The notes: generated from the letters alone by a model not told the origin. Positions 7,371 through 15,945 are shown, counted from the first letter of the stretch. The stretch: 45,604 bases of DNA from an uncultured Deinococcota bacterium (GCA_947311535.1 CAMZLP010000117.1:1-45604); one strand, 5' to 3'. Made by a program: numbers and translations.

Positions 7371-9533
7371 ATGAAAAGAATTTTATTGATAATTACTATG
7401 CTTCTTAGTTTAATCTTGAGTGCTTGTCAACAAGCAACCCTTGCTGTGCCTGAGGTTTCAGATAATATTGACACCACAGCAAGCTCTGATGATAAAGCTG
7501 ATCTTGGCAATAAGATATGGATTGATAAAAATGGCGATGGTATAAAGCAGGGCCCAGAACGAGGTTTTGCAAATATTACGGTTAATCTTTATCAAGATAG
7601 CAATAATGATGGTCAAGCTGATGGAGATGTTTTAAGGTCTACCAAGACCAATTCAGGCGGCTACTACAAATTTACACTATTAGACCCCGATATCAACTAT
7701 TTAATTGAGGTAGTCAAACCAAATGCTTATTCATTTGCACAAAAGCATAATCCTAATGCCGCTGGCAAAGACTGGGATTCAGACATAAACCCTAATAGTG
7801 GTTTTACAGATTCAATAGATGTAGAAAAGGGTAGATATTTCTATTGGCTTGACGCAGCGCTAGTGCCAGATCAAGATAACAATTTTGAGCCAGCTGGTCT
7901 GGGGGATAAAGTCTGGTTTGATGAAAACGCTGATGGAATAAAACAAAAGACCGAAACAGGCATTGCTAATTTAAAAGTTAGTTTGTTTATAGATAGCAAT
8001 AATGATGGTAAACCAGATAAACGTTTGGCAACTAGCTATACTAATAAGTATGGCAACTATAGGTTTGATAATCTTAATCCAAACAAAAGCTATTTTGTTA
8101 CTACAATCCTTGCCGATTACCAAGGTTTTTCAGAATTACACAATAGTGCTGCACCAGCTTCTAATAATTTACCTAGTTCAGATTGGGATAACGACCTAAA
8201 CCCAGAAACAGGCTTTGTAGGGCCAATTAAGCTGCAAGCTGGCAAATTTAACTACTGGTCAGCAGATATTGCTATTCGTGAATACTATGGCCACAGTTAT
8301 CAGATACAGATTTATGGCAATGGTACTGTGAGCTCAGCTGATGCTGAGGTTTTATGTAGCCAATATGGTGGTAAATGTTATAGCAAAGTCCCGTGGGGAA
8401 CTAATATTAACTTAACTGCCAAAGCTGATAATGGCTACGAATTTTCAAATTGGCTAATGTATTATTTAAATAGTCAATATACAGTAGCAGATAGCCGGAA
8501 CACCATATTTAAATATGAATTGACTTCACATAAGATAATTACTGCTAAATTTGTTGACCCAAGCAAATTAATTTGGCAGAAAAATGCTTTTGTAGATGCT
8601 AAAATGAGCCCAGATGGTAGCAAAATTGTGGCTACTGGCGGTTATGGAACTAATAAAGATACAACTGTTTTTAACGCTAATGGCCAGCTTTTATACACAA
8701 TCCCGATTAAAAGTACTCAGTTTACTTGGAGCCCAAGTAGCGATAAATTAGCAGTTTTGAAACAAAGGACAGATACAAGTGGTTTTAGTATTGCTATTTA
8801 TAATGCCACTAACGGACAGTACTTATCAGAAATCATAGGCGACAAAAAGGGCAGTATAAATACAATATATTGGAGCCCAGATGGCAGCAAAATAGCAGCG
8901 GTAGATTGGATACGTAGTGGGCGCAGAGCTGTGCCTTATCTAAAAATATTTGATCCAAATACTGGCCAAGAGCTGCACAATATTACTCGCTTAGCGTTTC
9001 GAAGAGGCATACATAGGTTTGCTTGGAGCCCAGATAGTAAGTATTTGGCAGTAGGTAGCGGTAGATCTAGTACTCGTGATAGAAAGGATATTTCTATTTG
9101 GAAATTTGCTAGTGATGGTACTGTTAGCAAGGTTTTTGAAAGTCTAGACTATTTTGCTGGAAGCAATAATAAATTTACTAGTTATATTATGGAGTGGAAT
9201 AGTGATAGCTCCGGATTAATGACCTTTTATAATAAGGGCGAGCGTTATTGGTTTGCAAAAATAGATATGGACAATCTTAGTGTTAAAAAAATAAAAGAAA
9301 TAACAGAGGTACCATTTCGAGGGGACTTAAGCCCTGATGCTAAATACTTGGCAACAACTTGGAAAGATAACTTAGATTTAATAAAGATTGTTCGTATTTC
9401 TGATTGGCAAACTATTGAAACATATGCCATGCATGCGAGCGATGTGTATACCGTAGAATGGTCAACAAATGGCGCTAGATTACTTTCTGCGGGATTAGAT
9501 AAAGATTTATTTATTTGGAAGTTTAGCCCGTAA
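7371..9533 (+). CDS. Large surface lipoprotein: two SdrD-B domains, InlB-like repeat and WD40-like propeller
   Basis: A 720-residue protein with a lipoprotein signal peptide (lipobox LSAC, lipid-modified C19). Two SdrD-B-like domains follow (about 44-160 and 176-300). Each begins DLGNKIWIDKNGDGIKQ or GLGDKVWFDENADGIKQ and carries D-S-N-N-D-G calcium-loop motifs. Residues about 310-395 resemble the divergent InlB B-repeat (NGYEFSNWL ... ITAKF). The remainder has repeated WSPDGSKIAAV / WSPDSKYLAVG / WSTNGARLLSAG blades, a WD40-type beta-propeller. The protein is probably anchored outside the cytoplasmic membrane and used for binding or adhesion; the ligand is unknown. It stands alone and contains no GCTCGAG word across 2.2 kb. 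Confidence 0.85.
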   Translation: MKRILLIITMLLSLILSACQQATLAVPEVSDNIDTTASSDDKADLGNKIWIDKNGDGIKQGPERGFANITVNLYQDSNNDGQADGDVLRSTKTNSGGYYKFTLLDPDINYLIEVVKPNAYSFAQKHNPNAAGKDWDSDINPNSGFTDSIDVEKGRYFYWLDAALVPDQDNNFEPAGLGDKVWFDENADGIKQKTETGIANLKVSLFIDSNNDGKPDKRLATSYTNKYGNYRFDNLNPNKSYFVTTILADYQGFSELHNSAAPASNNLPSSDWDNDLNPETGFVGPIKLQAGKFNYWSADIAIREYYGHSYQIQIYGNGTVSSADAEVLCSQYGGKCYSKVPWGTNINLTAKADNGYEFSNWLMYYLNSQYTVADSRNTIFKYELTSHKIITAKFVDPSKLIWQKNAFVDAKMSPDGSKIVATGGYGTNKDTTVFNANGQLLYTIPIKSTQFTWSPSSDKLAVLKQRTDTSGFSIAIYNATNGQYLSEIIGDKKGSINTIYWSPDGSKIAAVDWIRSGRRAVPYLKIFDPNTGQELHNITRLAFRRGIHRFAWSPDSKYLAVGSGRSSTRDRKDISIWKFASDGTVSKVFESLDYFAGSNNKFTSYIMEWNSDSSGLMTFYNKGERYWFAKIDMDNLSVKKIKEITEVPFRGDLSPDAKYLATTWKDNLDLIKIVRISDWQTIETYAMHASDVYTVEWSTNGARLLSAGLDKDLFIWKFSP

Positions 9534-9563
9534 ATAGTACAAATATGCAAAAACGAAAAAGCA

Positions 9564-9600
9564 ACCCCCTCCGCCAAAGCGAAAATATTTGGAGGGGGTA
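9564..9600 (+). terminator. Possible terminator hairpin after the lipoprotein gene
   Basis: ACCCCCTCC (9564-9572) pairs with GGAGGGGGT (9591-9599) over an 18-base loop. The stem is GC-rich and strong, but the following T tract is weak (ATTTAAG). Confidence 0.5.
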
Positions 9601-9727
9601 TTTAAGCTTGATGACAGCCACTCTGAACAAGGTTTTGTAGCAAATTTTAGAAGCAAATGCTGAGCTTTATGTTGCTCGTTAAATGCAGGCTCTAGTTAGT
9701 ATGAGCTTTTAGAATTATTATAATTTT

Positions 9728-9759
9728 CTATTCCAAGGGGTTTAAACCCCTTGGAATAG
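9728..9759. repeat. 32-bp perfect palindrome
   Basis: The half CTATTCCAAGGGGTTT (9728-9743) is followed directly by its exact reverse complement (9744-9759). It lies between the convergent lipoprotein and recR genes. It could be a bidirectional terminator, a cruciform or a protein-binding site. There is no loop and no T tract. Confidence 0.75.
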
Positions 9760-9791
9760 GTCGTAAAAGTTTGGTTAAATTTTATATTTTA

Positions 9792-10382
9792 TTAAACAGC
9801 TCTACGGTTACTAATAGCCCTGCCCAAAGTAACCTCATCAGCATATTCTAAATCGCCACCAACAGGCAAGCCATAAGCAATCCGTGAAACATTAATCTCT
9901 ATCTCACTTAATAGTTTGGCAATATACATTGCGGTTGCTTCACCCTCTACGGTTGTTGAAGTTGCTAAGATTACTTCATCGATATTATCTAAACGAGTTA
10001 GTAAGGCTTTTATAGTGAGTTGGTCGGGGCCTATACCGTTCATAGGGCTTAGGTTGCCATGTAAGACATGATAGAGGCCGCTGTATTCACCACTGCGTTC
10101 TATGGCTAATAAATCAGCCGCTTCGGCAACTACACAGATGATATTTTGCTTGCGCAAGCTATCTTCACAAACGGCGCATTGGTCTTTTTCACTGATATTA
10201 AAGCAAGTTTTGCATTGTTGTAATGAGTCTTTGGCATCTAAAATGGCATCAGCAAGGGCTTGGATATCGTTGCTAGTTTGCTTTTGTAAATAAAAAGCAA
10301 GTCTTTGAGCGCTTTTTGGGCCAACACCCGGAAGCTTGCCTAGTTCTCTAATTAAATTTAATAAGCTTGGCGGGTATCTCAT
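9792..10382 (-). CDS. recR: Recombination mediator RecR
   Basis: A 196-residue protein of normal RecR length. The N-terminal helix-hairpin-helix (LGKLPGVGPKSAQRLAFYL), the C4 zinc finger (C57, C60, C69, C72), the Toprim segment (CVVAEAADLLAIERSGEYSG) and the C-terminal Walker-like tail (LPVGGDLEYADEVTLGRA) are all present. RecR acts with RecF/RecO to load RecA on gapped DNA. The gene is third in dnaX-ybaB-recR, a widely conserved replication-repair cluster, 6 bases after ybaB. Confidence 0.96.
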   Translation of the reverse strand: MRYPPSLLNLIRELGKLPGVGPKSAQRLAFYLQKQTSNDIQALADAILDAKDSLQQCKTCFNISEKDQCAVCEDSLRKQNIICVVAEAADLLAIERSGEYSGLYHVLHGNLSPMNGIGPDQLTIKALLTRLDNIDEVILATSTTVEGEATAMYIAKLLSEIEINVSRIAYGLPVGGDLEYADEVTLGRAISNRRAV

Positions 10383-10388
10383 CTATTT

Positions 10389-10709
10389 TTAGAAAAGCCC
10401 ACCTAGGCCACCCATGCCGCCAAGCCCACCCATTGCCGAGCCCATTTCGGCTTCTTGGACTTCTTTTGATTTGCGCTGGGCTTCGTTGACTGCTGCAGTG
10501 ATTAAATCTTCTAATAAATCAATATCATCAGGGTCTACGGCTGAGGGGTCTAATTTGATTTTGGTTATGTTACCGTCACCAGTTGCTGTTACGGTTACAA
10601 GACCACCACCTGCTGAGCCTTCTACGCTAATACTGGCAAGTCTTTCTTGGGCTTCTGCCATTTTCTTTTGAGCTAATTTTGCTTCTTTCATGAGTTTTTG
10701 AATATTCAT
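10389..10709 (-). CDS. YbaB/EbfC nucleoid-associated protein
   Basis: A 106-residue protein. MNIQKLMKEAKLAQKKMAEA, then GGGLVTVTATGDGNITKIKL, then DLLEDLITAAVNEAQRKSKE are the signatures of the YbaB/EbfC family, which forms DNA-binding tweezer-shaped dimers. The C-terminus ends in a Gly-Met-rich tail (MGGLGGMGGLGGLF), common in this family. It lies between dnaX and recR as in many bacteria and starts after a good AGGAG-type ribosome site. Confidence 0.93.
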   Translation of the reverse strand: MNIQKLMKEAKLAQKKMAEAQERLASISVEGSAGGGLVTVTATGDGNITKIKLDPSAVDPDDIDLLEDLITAAVNEAQRKSKEVQEAEMGSAMGGLGGMGGLGGLF

Positions 10710-10769
10710 TTAGTTCTCCTTAGGGTTATTTTACCGCAATAGTTGTTGCTACTGTAGATTTTGCGGTTA

Positions 10770-12848
10770 CTAATCTGCTTTTGGCTCTATTTTTATTATT
10801 TTGCCCGGAAATAGTTTTTCTACTTCAGCAAATAGTGGATAAGATACTTCTAGTTTTTCCTCTTCATTGTTGTTTTTATTGCTTTCTAGCTTACTGTTTT
10901 GGGTTTCTGCTGGACTTGCTTTTTTATTGTTTAGGGCATTAGCTTTTATTGGTTTATCAAGCTCTTCTGAGCTCTTACTAATTGAGGTTGTGGCTGCAAT
11001 CTTATTTTCTTTGGTAGTTGATTCGCTAGTTTCAAAAGAGCTATCAAAGCTTTCTAATTGATTGTATTTACTAAGCTCTTCAATATCCGCTAGCTCTTCT
11101 TGTTCATTCCAAAAATCAGGCGGGATATCATCTGGAAATTCAGAAATTGCTTTGATATCTTTTAAAAGACTCTTCTTTTCTTTTGGAATGACTGCTTCGT
11201 TGCTGCTTTCGGGCTGTTTGGGAATATCTGCTGAAGTGTTTGGGGGCTGTGTTTTGTTGTTTTTTTGGTTTTTATCTGTAGTAGTGAGTTCAGGCTCGAG
11301 CCTATCCAATTTTACAACTGTTTTCTTGCTTTTGGGTTCTATAAATGCTTTGCCAGTAGTTTTTGGTTTCTTAGAATCTGCTGTGAACCTATTGTGAAGG
11401 CTTAAAGGTTTTTTTTTACCTACTTTTCCTTCTGCTTTAATTACCAGCTGTACGTCGTTACCATACAACTTGTGGACAAGCTCGAGCAGGCTGTCTTCTC
11501 TTTGCAATACTTGCTCATAATGAAAGCTATGAGCTGATTTGTAGAAAAGGGTGATAATTTTGCCATCAATTGTTACTTGGGCTGGCATTAAAAAAGCTTT
11601 TAATTGCACAGCCGCATTTTTTTGGACTTCGTACCAACTAATATTGCTTTCGGCTTTATTTTGACTTGGGCTAGCTGCTTGCTTTATAGCTGGGCGAGGG
11701 TTTGTTGGTCTATTTTTAGAAGATGGGTCAAAGTCTGCAATGATTGTTTTTGCAGTTTTTGTGCTTTGGTTTTGGGCTCTTTGGTTTTGGGTCTTATTAA
11801 CTTGCTCATCTGGGCGATTGTTAGTGAGGGTATTTATGGCTTTTATTAGGGCAAGCTCGAGCCCAAACAAATTATCTCGCCTTGTAAACCTCTCCATTTC
11901 ATCATCAAGTGCATGGATTACCCTGAGCTCATCTTTTTGTTCTATTTCTAACTTAAAAGCATCGTTTTCTAAAACTTTATTAGCCAATGCGTCACGCATG
12001 GTTTTTGTTAAGTGCATAAGCAAACTACTGGGCGCAAAACCCTGATGATACAGCTCTGCTGCCAGCTCGAGCATTTTGCCTAAGTCTTGCTTTGTTAGTA
12101 AACTAGCCAGCTTTTGCATTTGCTCTTGGGGTGGCAAACCCAAGGCATCTTCGGCAGTTTCTAAACTGATTTTTTCACCACTTGCCAATAGCCTTTCCAA
12201 AAAGCTCTCGGCATCTCGCATGGCACCATCTGCTGATTTGGCTACCAATAACAAGGCCTCCTCATCGGCCTCGACATTGGCTGTTTGGCAAAGTTTAATC
12301 AGTTTGGATTTTATTTCGTCTTCTGATAAACGTCTAAATCTAAAATGTTGACAACGGCTTAAGATTGTAGCTGGTAGTTTTTCTGGCTCGGTAGTAGCCA
12401 ATATAAAAACTAGTTTTTCGGGCGGTTCTTCCAAGGTTTTAAGTAGGGCATTAGAGGCAGCTCGGCTTAACATGTGGGCTTCGTCAAGCACCCAAACTCG
12501 TTTGCCACCTCGCATAGATGCCAAGCGAACCTTTTCGCGTAGATCACGGATATCTTCTACCGAGTTGTTACTGGCAGCGTCTAGCTCAATTACATCTGGG
12601 TGATTGCCATTTTTTATTAGCTGGCAAGATTCACATTGACCGCAAGGTTTGCTCTCAGATTCACAATTAACTGCCATAGCCAAAAGCCTAGCGGTGGTAG
12701 TTTTACCAACCCCACGAGGCCCCGAAAATAAATAAGCATGGCCGATTCTGTCGCGCTTTAAAGCAACTGCCAAAATATCAATTACATGCTCTTGGCCAAT
12801 GACTTGTTTAAAAGTTTGAGGACGAGCGGTTTGGTAGATAGCACTCAC
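10770..12848 (-). CDS. dnaX: DNA polymerase III subunit tau (gamma by slippage)
   Basis: A 692-residue clamp-loader ATPase. Seen in order: Walker A GPRGVGKTTTARLLA (about 44-58), a four-Cys zinc module (CESESKPCGQCESC), LDAASNNSVEDIRDLR, Walker B LDEAHMLS and the sensor segment LLKTLEEPPEKLVFILAT. After about residue 370 comes a long low-complexity Lys/Ser/Asn-rich linker and a short conserved C-terminus. K478-K480 are encoded by nine consecutive A bases (see 11409-11417); a one-base slip either way meets a stop within seven codons, giving a product of about 481-486 residues. Four GCTCGAGC copies lie inside. ybaB follows on the same strand. Confidence 0.96.
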   Translation of the reverse strand: MSAIYQTARPQTFKQVIGQEHVIDILAVALKRDRIGHAYLFSGPRGVGKTTTARLLAMAVNCESESKPCGQCESCQLIKNGNHPDVIELDAASNNSVEDIRDLREKVRLASMRGGKRVWVLDEAHMLSRAASNALLKTLEEPPEKLVFILATTEPEKLPATILSRCQHFRFRRLSEDEIKSKLIKLCQTANVEADEEALLLVAKSADGAMRDAESFLERLLASGEKISLETAEDALGLPPQEQMQKLASLLTKQDLGKMLELAAELYHQGFAPSSLLMHLTKTMRDALANKVLENDAFKLEIEQKDELRVIHALDDEMERFTRRDNLFGLELALIKAINTLTNNRPDEQVNKTQNQRAQNQSTKTAKTIIADFDPSSKNRPTNPRPAIKQAASPSQNKAESNISWYEVQKNAAVQLKAFLMPAQVTIDGKIITLFYKSAHSFHYEQVLQREDSLLELVHKLYGNDVQLVIKAEGKVGKKKPLSLHNRFTADSKKPKTTGKAFIEPKSKKTVVKLDRLEPELTTTDKNQKNNKTQPPNTSADIPKQPESSNEAVIPKEKKSLLKDIKAISEFPDDIPPDFWNEQEELADIEELSKYNQLESFDSSFETSESTTKENKIAATTSISKSSEELDKPIKANALNNKKASPAETQNSKLESNKNNNEEEKLEVSYPLFAEVEKLFPGKIIKIEPKAD
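11409..11417 (-). promoter_or_regulatory. A9 slippage (recoding) site in dnaX
   Basis: The coding strand reads GGT then nine A then CCT. The zero frame gives K-K-K-P-L; one extra A gives K-K-K-T-F-K-P-S-Q-stop; one A fewer gives K-K-N-L-stop. An AAGGA sequence lies 9 bases upstream, like the stimulator of the E. coli dnaX frameshift. A9 is also the length at which Thermus thermophilus dnaX undergoes transcriptional slippage. Confidence 0.6.
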
Positions 12849-13015
12849 AAGCTAATGCTAGCATTTTTTAACCGCTGGATTAGCCGGCTAGATGGCAATT
12901 TTGGCGGATTGGGGTTAGCAGAATGATATTCCTAAGAGCTACAAGTTACTGAAATTTGATATTGCAAACAAACTTAGAAGCTACATCTTTATTGACTTTG
13001 GTATAAAATATAATC

Positions 13016-13234
13016 ATGAAAAATAATCTTAGGCTCGCCGTTGCTTTGGGTGGGAGGAGTGCTAGGGCTGCTGCCTATGTGGGCGTGCTTAAGGTTTTAG
13101 AAGAGCAAGGTTTAAAGTCAAGCATTTTATCTGGTACTAGCTCGGGGGCTTTTATAGCTGCCCCATATGCTATTGGTTATTCTGCCAAAGAATTAGAGCA
13201 GTTGTTTTTAGATTTTAAAGCATGTAGCAGATGA
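13016..13234 (+). pseudogene. Truncated patatin-like phospholipase (N-terminal remnant)
   Basis: The 72-residue frame begins LRLAVALGGRSARAAAYVGV and includes GTSSGAF, matching the start of patatin-like phospholipases: the oxyanion-hole GGG-x-R region and the G-x-S-x-G nucleophile elbow. The family normally needs about 280 residues and a later Asp-Gly; neither is present, and the next gene follows after 93 bases. The GGRSARAA variant of the oxyanion motif is also unusual. It is most likely a remnant of a deletion. It is divergent from dnaX. Confidence 0.6.
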
Positions 13235-13327
13235 TAAGCAAGCTAGCTCGATTTGAAATTGTAGAAGTATTATAATAAATGGGTGGATTCATTAAAAAAG
13301 AACTTACTTTAATATTGGAGAAAACTA

Positions 13328-14518
13328 GTGGAATTATATGTTTACAGAGAAATTGATAGTAAAAAATACTATAAATATTTAAAGCGTTTAAAGCAAGCAA
13401 TCGAAGGCAAAAAGCCCAAGATAATCTTAAAAACTTATGCCAAATTGCTTAACTGCTTATTAAAAAATGAAGCCCAAGATTTGCCAACTATGCTTGCCCG
13501 AGACTTATTATTTCAGGATTCTATTTTGGCTACTGTGGTATTGGCTGATAATCTAACTCTGGGTTTAAAATTAGCTGCCAAGCAGGATTTAAGCCGCTTA
13601 GCTGAAATTGCCAAGTTTGATTGGCAGGAAGAGGCTCAAAAATTACTTGGTACAAAATTGCCCAAGATTGCAGATTTGGCAAAGCCTGACCCCAAAACAA
13701 CCCAGCTTAAGGAATTATTGCTAGAAGATAGCCCCCAAATTTATGAATATCTAATAAATAGCTACCAAGAAAAAGGCTCTGGGGTTTTGGCTCGCTACGA
13801 GGCTTTTGCTTGGGATAAGTCTTTGCAGGTGCTTAAATATCCTGTTGATTTTAAACTGGCTGATTTAGTTGCTTTAGATGAGCAAATAGCGGTTTTGTTG
13901 GCAAATACGCAAGCATTTTTGGATAAAAAGCTCGCTCATAATTGCTTACTTTATGGCCCAAAAGGCAGCGGTAAATCTACTATTGTACGAGCACTGTTGC
14001 CAAGCTTCAAAAAGCAAGGTTTGCGTATGATAGAACTATCAGCTAGTAATATTTATGATTTAAACAAGCTGAGCGAGCTTTTGCGATTTAGCCCATTGCG
14101 TTATATTATTTTTATTGATGACTTAAGCTTTAATAATGATGCTGATTATGGGCCCCTAAAATCTATTTTGGAGGGCTCTTTAAGCCAGCGTAGCGACAAT
14201 ATTTTAATTTATGCTACCAGTAACCGCCGGCATATTATCAAAGAGCATTTTTCCGATAGGCCAGACCCCCTAAACGATGACGTGCATGCTTGGGATAGCC
14301 ACAATGAAAAGCTAGCTCTAAGTGACAGGTTTGGGCTAACGATTACTTTTCCTAACCCTAGTCAGCGCCGTTATTTGGCAATTGTGCAGACTTTAGCTGA
14401 GCAAGCTGGTTTAGACTTTGATAAACAAAAAGCCATTCATTTTGCTGATTGGGGTAATGGCTATTCTGGGCGGACTGCTCGGCAGTTTGTTGATTCTTTA
14501 ATGTCTGAATTAGTGTAG
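13328..14518 (+). CDS. DUF815-family AAA ATPase
   Basis: A 396-residue protein. The C-terminal half is a P-loop ATPase with Walker A GPKGSGKST (about 210-218), Walker B YIIFIDDLSF (about 259-268), the sensor segment YATSNRRHIIKEHFSDR and the arginine-containing HAWDSHNEKLALSDRFGL. This combination identifies PF05673 (DUF815). The N-terminal 160 residues are helical and family-specific. Its role is unknown in most bacteria. The start is GTG at 13328, 7 bases after GGAG. It probably heads a unit with the TelA-like gene, but two GGCTCGAGCC palindromes and 200 bases separate them. The first palindrome begins at the last base of the stop codon. Confidence 0.85.
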   Translation: MELYVYREIDSKKYYKYLKRLKQAIEGKKPKIILKTYAKLLNCLLKNEAQDLPTMLARDLLFQDSILATVVLADNLTLGLKLAAKQDLSRLAEIAKFDWQEEAQKLLGTKLPKIADLAKPDPKTTQLKELLLEDSPQIYEYLINSYQEKGSGVLARYEAFAWDKSLQVLKYPVDFKLADLVALDEQIAVLLANTQAFLDKKLAHNCLLYGPKGSGKSTIVRALLPSFKKQGLRMIELSASNIYDLNKLSELLRFSPLRYIIFIDDLSFNNDADYGPLKSILEGSLSQRSDNILIYATSNRRHIIKEHFSDRPDPLNDDVHAWDSHNEKLALSDRFGLTITFPNPSQRRYLAIVQTLAEQAGLDFDKQKAIHFADWGNGYSGRTARQFVDSLMSELV

Positions 14519-14529
14519 GCTCGAGCCTA
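14516..14529. repeat. GGCTCGAGCC palindrome (14-bp dyad)
   Basis: TAGGCTCGAGCCTA overlaps the TAG stop codon of the DUF815 gene. It is the first of two intergenic copies 49 bases apart. Confidence 0.9.
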
Positions 14530-14566
14530 TTTTGAATATAGATTAGATTAAAGGAGGATTACATTT

Positions 14567-14576
14567 GGCTCGAGCC
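14567..14576. repeat. GGCTCGAGCC palindrome
   Basis: The second intergenic copy between the DUF815 and TelA-like genes. It is flanked by two purine-rich AGGAGG-like tracts (14551-14556 and 14592-14597) that are not followed by good start codons. Confidence 0.9.
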
Positions 14577-14718
14577 TATCGAAAGGAAATTAGGAGGGAA
14601 ACAAAATTGTTTCTAAATAAATACTAGCAAAACTGCTCTGAATAAATTGTCACTTCACAATTTTGGCTAAAAATTTTGTAAGATTATAGTATTGCTTATG
14701 TACATGAAAGGATTTGAT

Positions 14719-15945
14719 ATGCCAGAAGAACTAAGACCACCCGAAGTAGAAGTTTTGACTCCACCAAAAGTAGTTGAGCCTATAGTAAAAGAAGAAACTC
14801 CTTCTATGATAAAGATTGATAATGTAACTCAGGAAGTTCTAGATGAAAAAGCTTTGGATTTTGCTGCTAAAATCATTGAGGCCGATTTTCAGAGTGAAGA
14901 ATTCCAAAGTAAGGTTATGGCGATTCATGATTTAGGCAACGAAGAAATTCGTAAAGCTGCTAGCATGTCTAACCGCATGTTAGATAGACCATTAAATGCT
15001 ATAAAAGAGGGTGAGCTAGATAGTAAATCAAAAGTATCTAAAAGCCTCTTGAATTTGCGTAAAACCGTCGAAGACTTAGACCCATCAAAACAAGGTAATT
15101 TATTTGCTCCTAAGAAACTATTTGGGATTATTCCAATGGGTTCAAAAGTTCGTGATTACTTTTTAAAATACCAATCTTCACAAAGCCATTTAAACCAAAT
15201 TATGGAGTCCTTGTACAATGGTCAAGATGAGCTGCGTATGGATAATGCCACCATAGAGCAAGAAAAGGTCAATCTTTGGGCTACTATGACCAAGTTACAA
15301 CAATATATCTATGTTGCCCAAAAATTAGATGGCCAATTAGAACGCAAAATTGCTGTAATTGAAAGCCAAAATCCAGAAAAAGCTAGGGTTGTAAAAGAAG
15401 AGATGCTCTTTTATCTAAGACAGAAAGTTTTAGATTTGCAGACTCAATTAGCTGTCAGTATTCAGGGCTATTTGGCACTTGATATGGTACGCAAAAATAA
15501 CTTAGAGCTAATAAAAGGCGTTGACCGTGCTTCCACAACTACAATTTCTGCACTGCGTACTGCCGTAATGGTTTCGCAGGGCTTAGCTAATCAAAAATTA
15601 GTTTTGGACCAAATTAATGCTCTTAATAAAACTACCGGTAATATGATTGAATCTACCTCGGCCATGCTCAAGCAGCAGTCAACCCAAGTGCATCAGCAAG
15701 CAAGTAGTGCTGCTGTAAATGTGGACCAATTGCAAAAAGCTTTTAATAATGTTTATTCTGCTATGGATTCAATATCTACTTATAAACTTGCCGCTCTAGA
15801 AAATATGAAGCAAACGGTAAATGCACTCTCTGGTGAGATTTCTAAAGCTCAAACTTATTTAGATAAAGTTCGTGAAGAGCAAGTTGCAGAGGCTACCCAA
15901 GATTTAAAAGGCTTACCGCAGCCTGATCAGGATTTGAAACTTTAG
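14719..15945 (+). CDS. TelA/KlaA-family (toxic anion resistance) protein
   Basis: A 408-residue soluble protein, almost entirely helical. AVSIQGYLALDMVRKNNLEL, LIKGVDRASTTTISALRTAV and KLVLDQINALNKTTGNMIES are the core signature of PF05816. TelA was named from plasmid tellurite-resistance loci; chromosomal members are linked to cell-envelope stress, but the mechanism is unclear. The start chosen is the ATG at 14719, which has AAAGGA 6 bases before it; TTG 14692, ATG 14698 and ATG 14704 lie upstream in frame without a better site. Coiled-coil content is high. Nothing about its substrate can be seen. Confidence 0.88.
   Translation: MPEELRPPEVEVLTPPKVVEPIVKEETPSMIKIDNVTQEVLDEKALDFAAKIIEADFQSEEFQSKVMAIHDLGNEEIRKAASMSNRMLDRPLNAIKEGELDSKSKVSKSLLNLRKTVEDLDPSKQGNLFAPKKLFGIIPMGSKVRDYFLKYQSSQSHLNQIMESLYNGQDELRMDNATIEQEKVNLWATMTKLQQYIYVAQKLDGQLERKIAVIESQNPEKARVVKEEMLFYLRQKVLDLQTQLAVSIQGYLALDMVRKNNLELIKGVDRASTTTISALRTAVMVSQGLANQKLVLDQINALNKTTGNMIESTSAMLKQQSTQVHQQASSAAVNVDQLQKAFNNVYSAMDSISTYKLAALENMKQTVNALSGEISKAQTYLDKVREEQVAEATQDLKGLPQPDQDLKL

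Noticed and set aside
10102-10293. Frames opposite recR and dnaX (for example 10102-10293 and 11062-11397 on the plus strand)
   Set aside because: They are shadows of strongly supported genes, hydrophobic or low-complexity, and without ribosome sites.
12849-13015. Signal recognition particle RNA beside dnaX
   Set aside because: This gene is often near dnaX, but the conserved GGTCAGGTCCGGAAGG core is absent.
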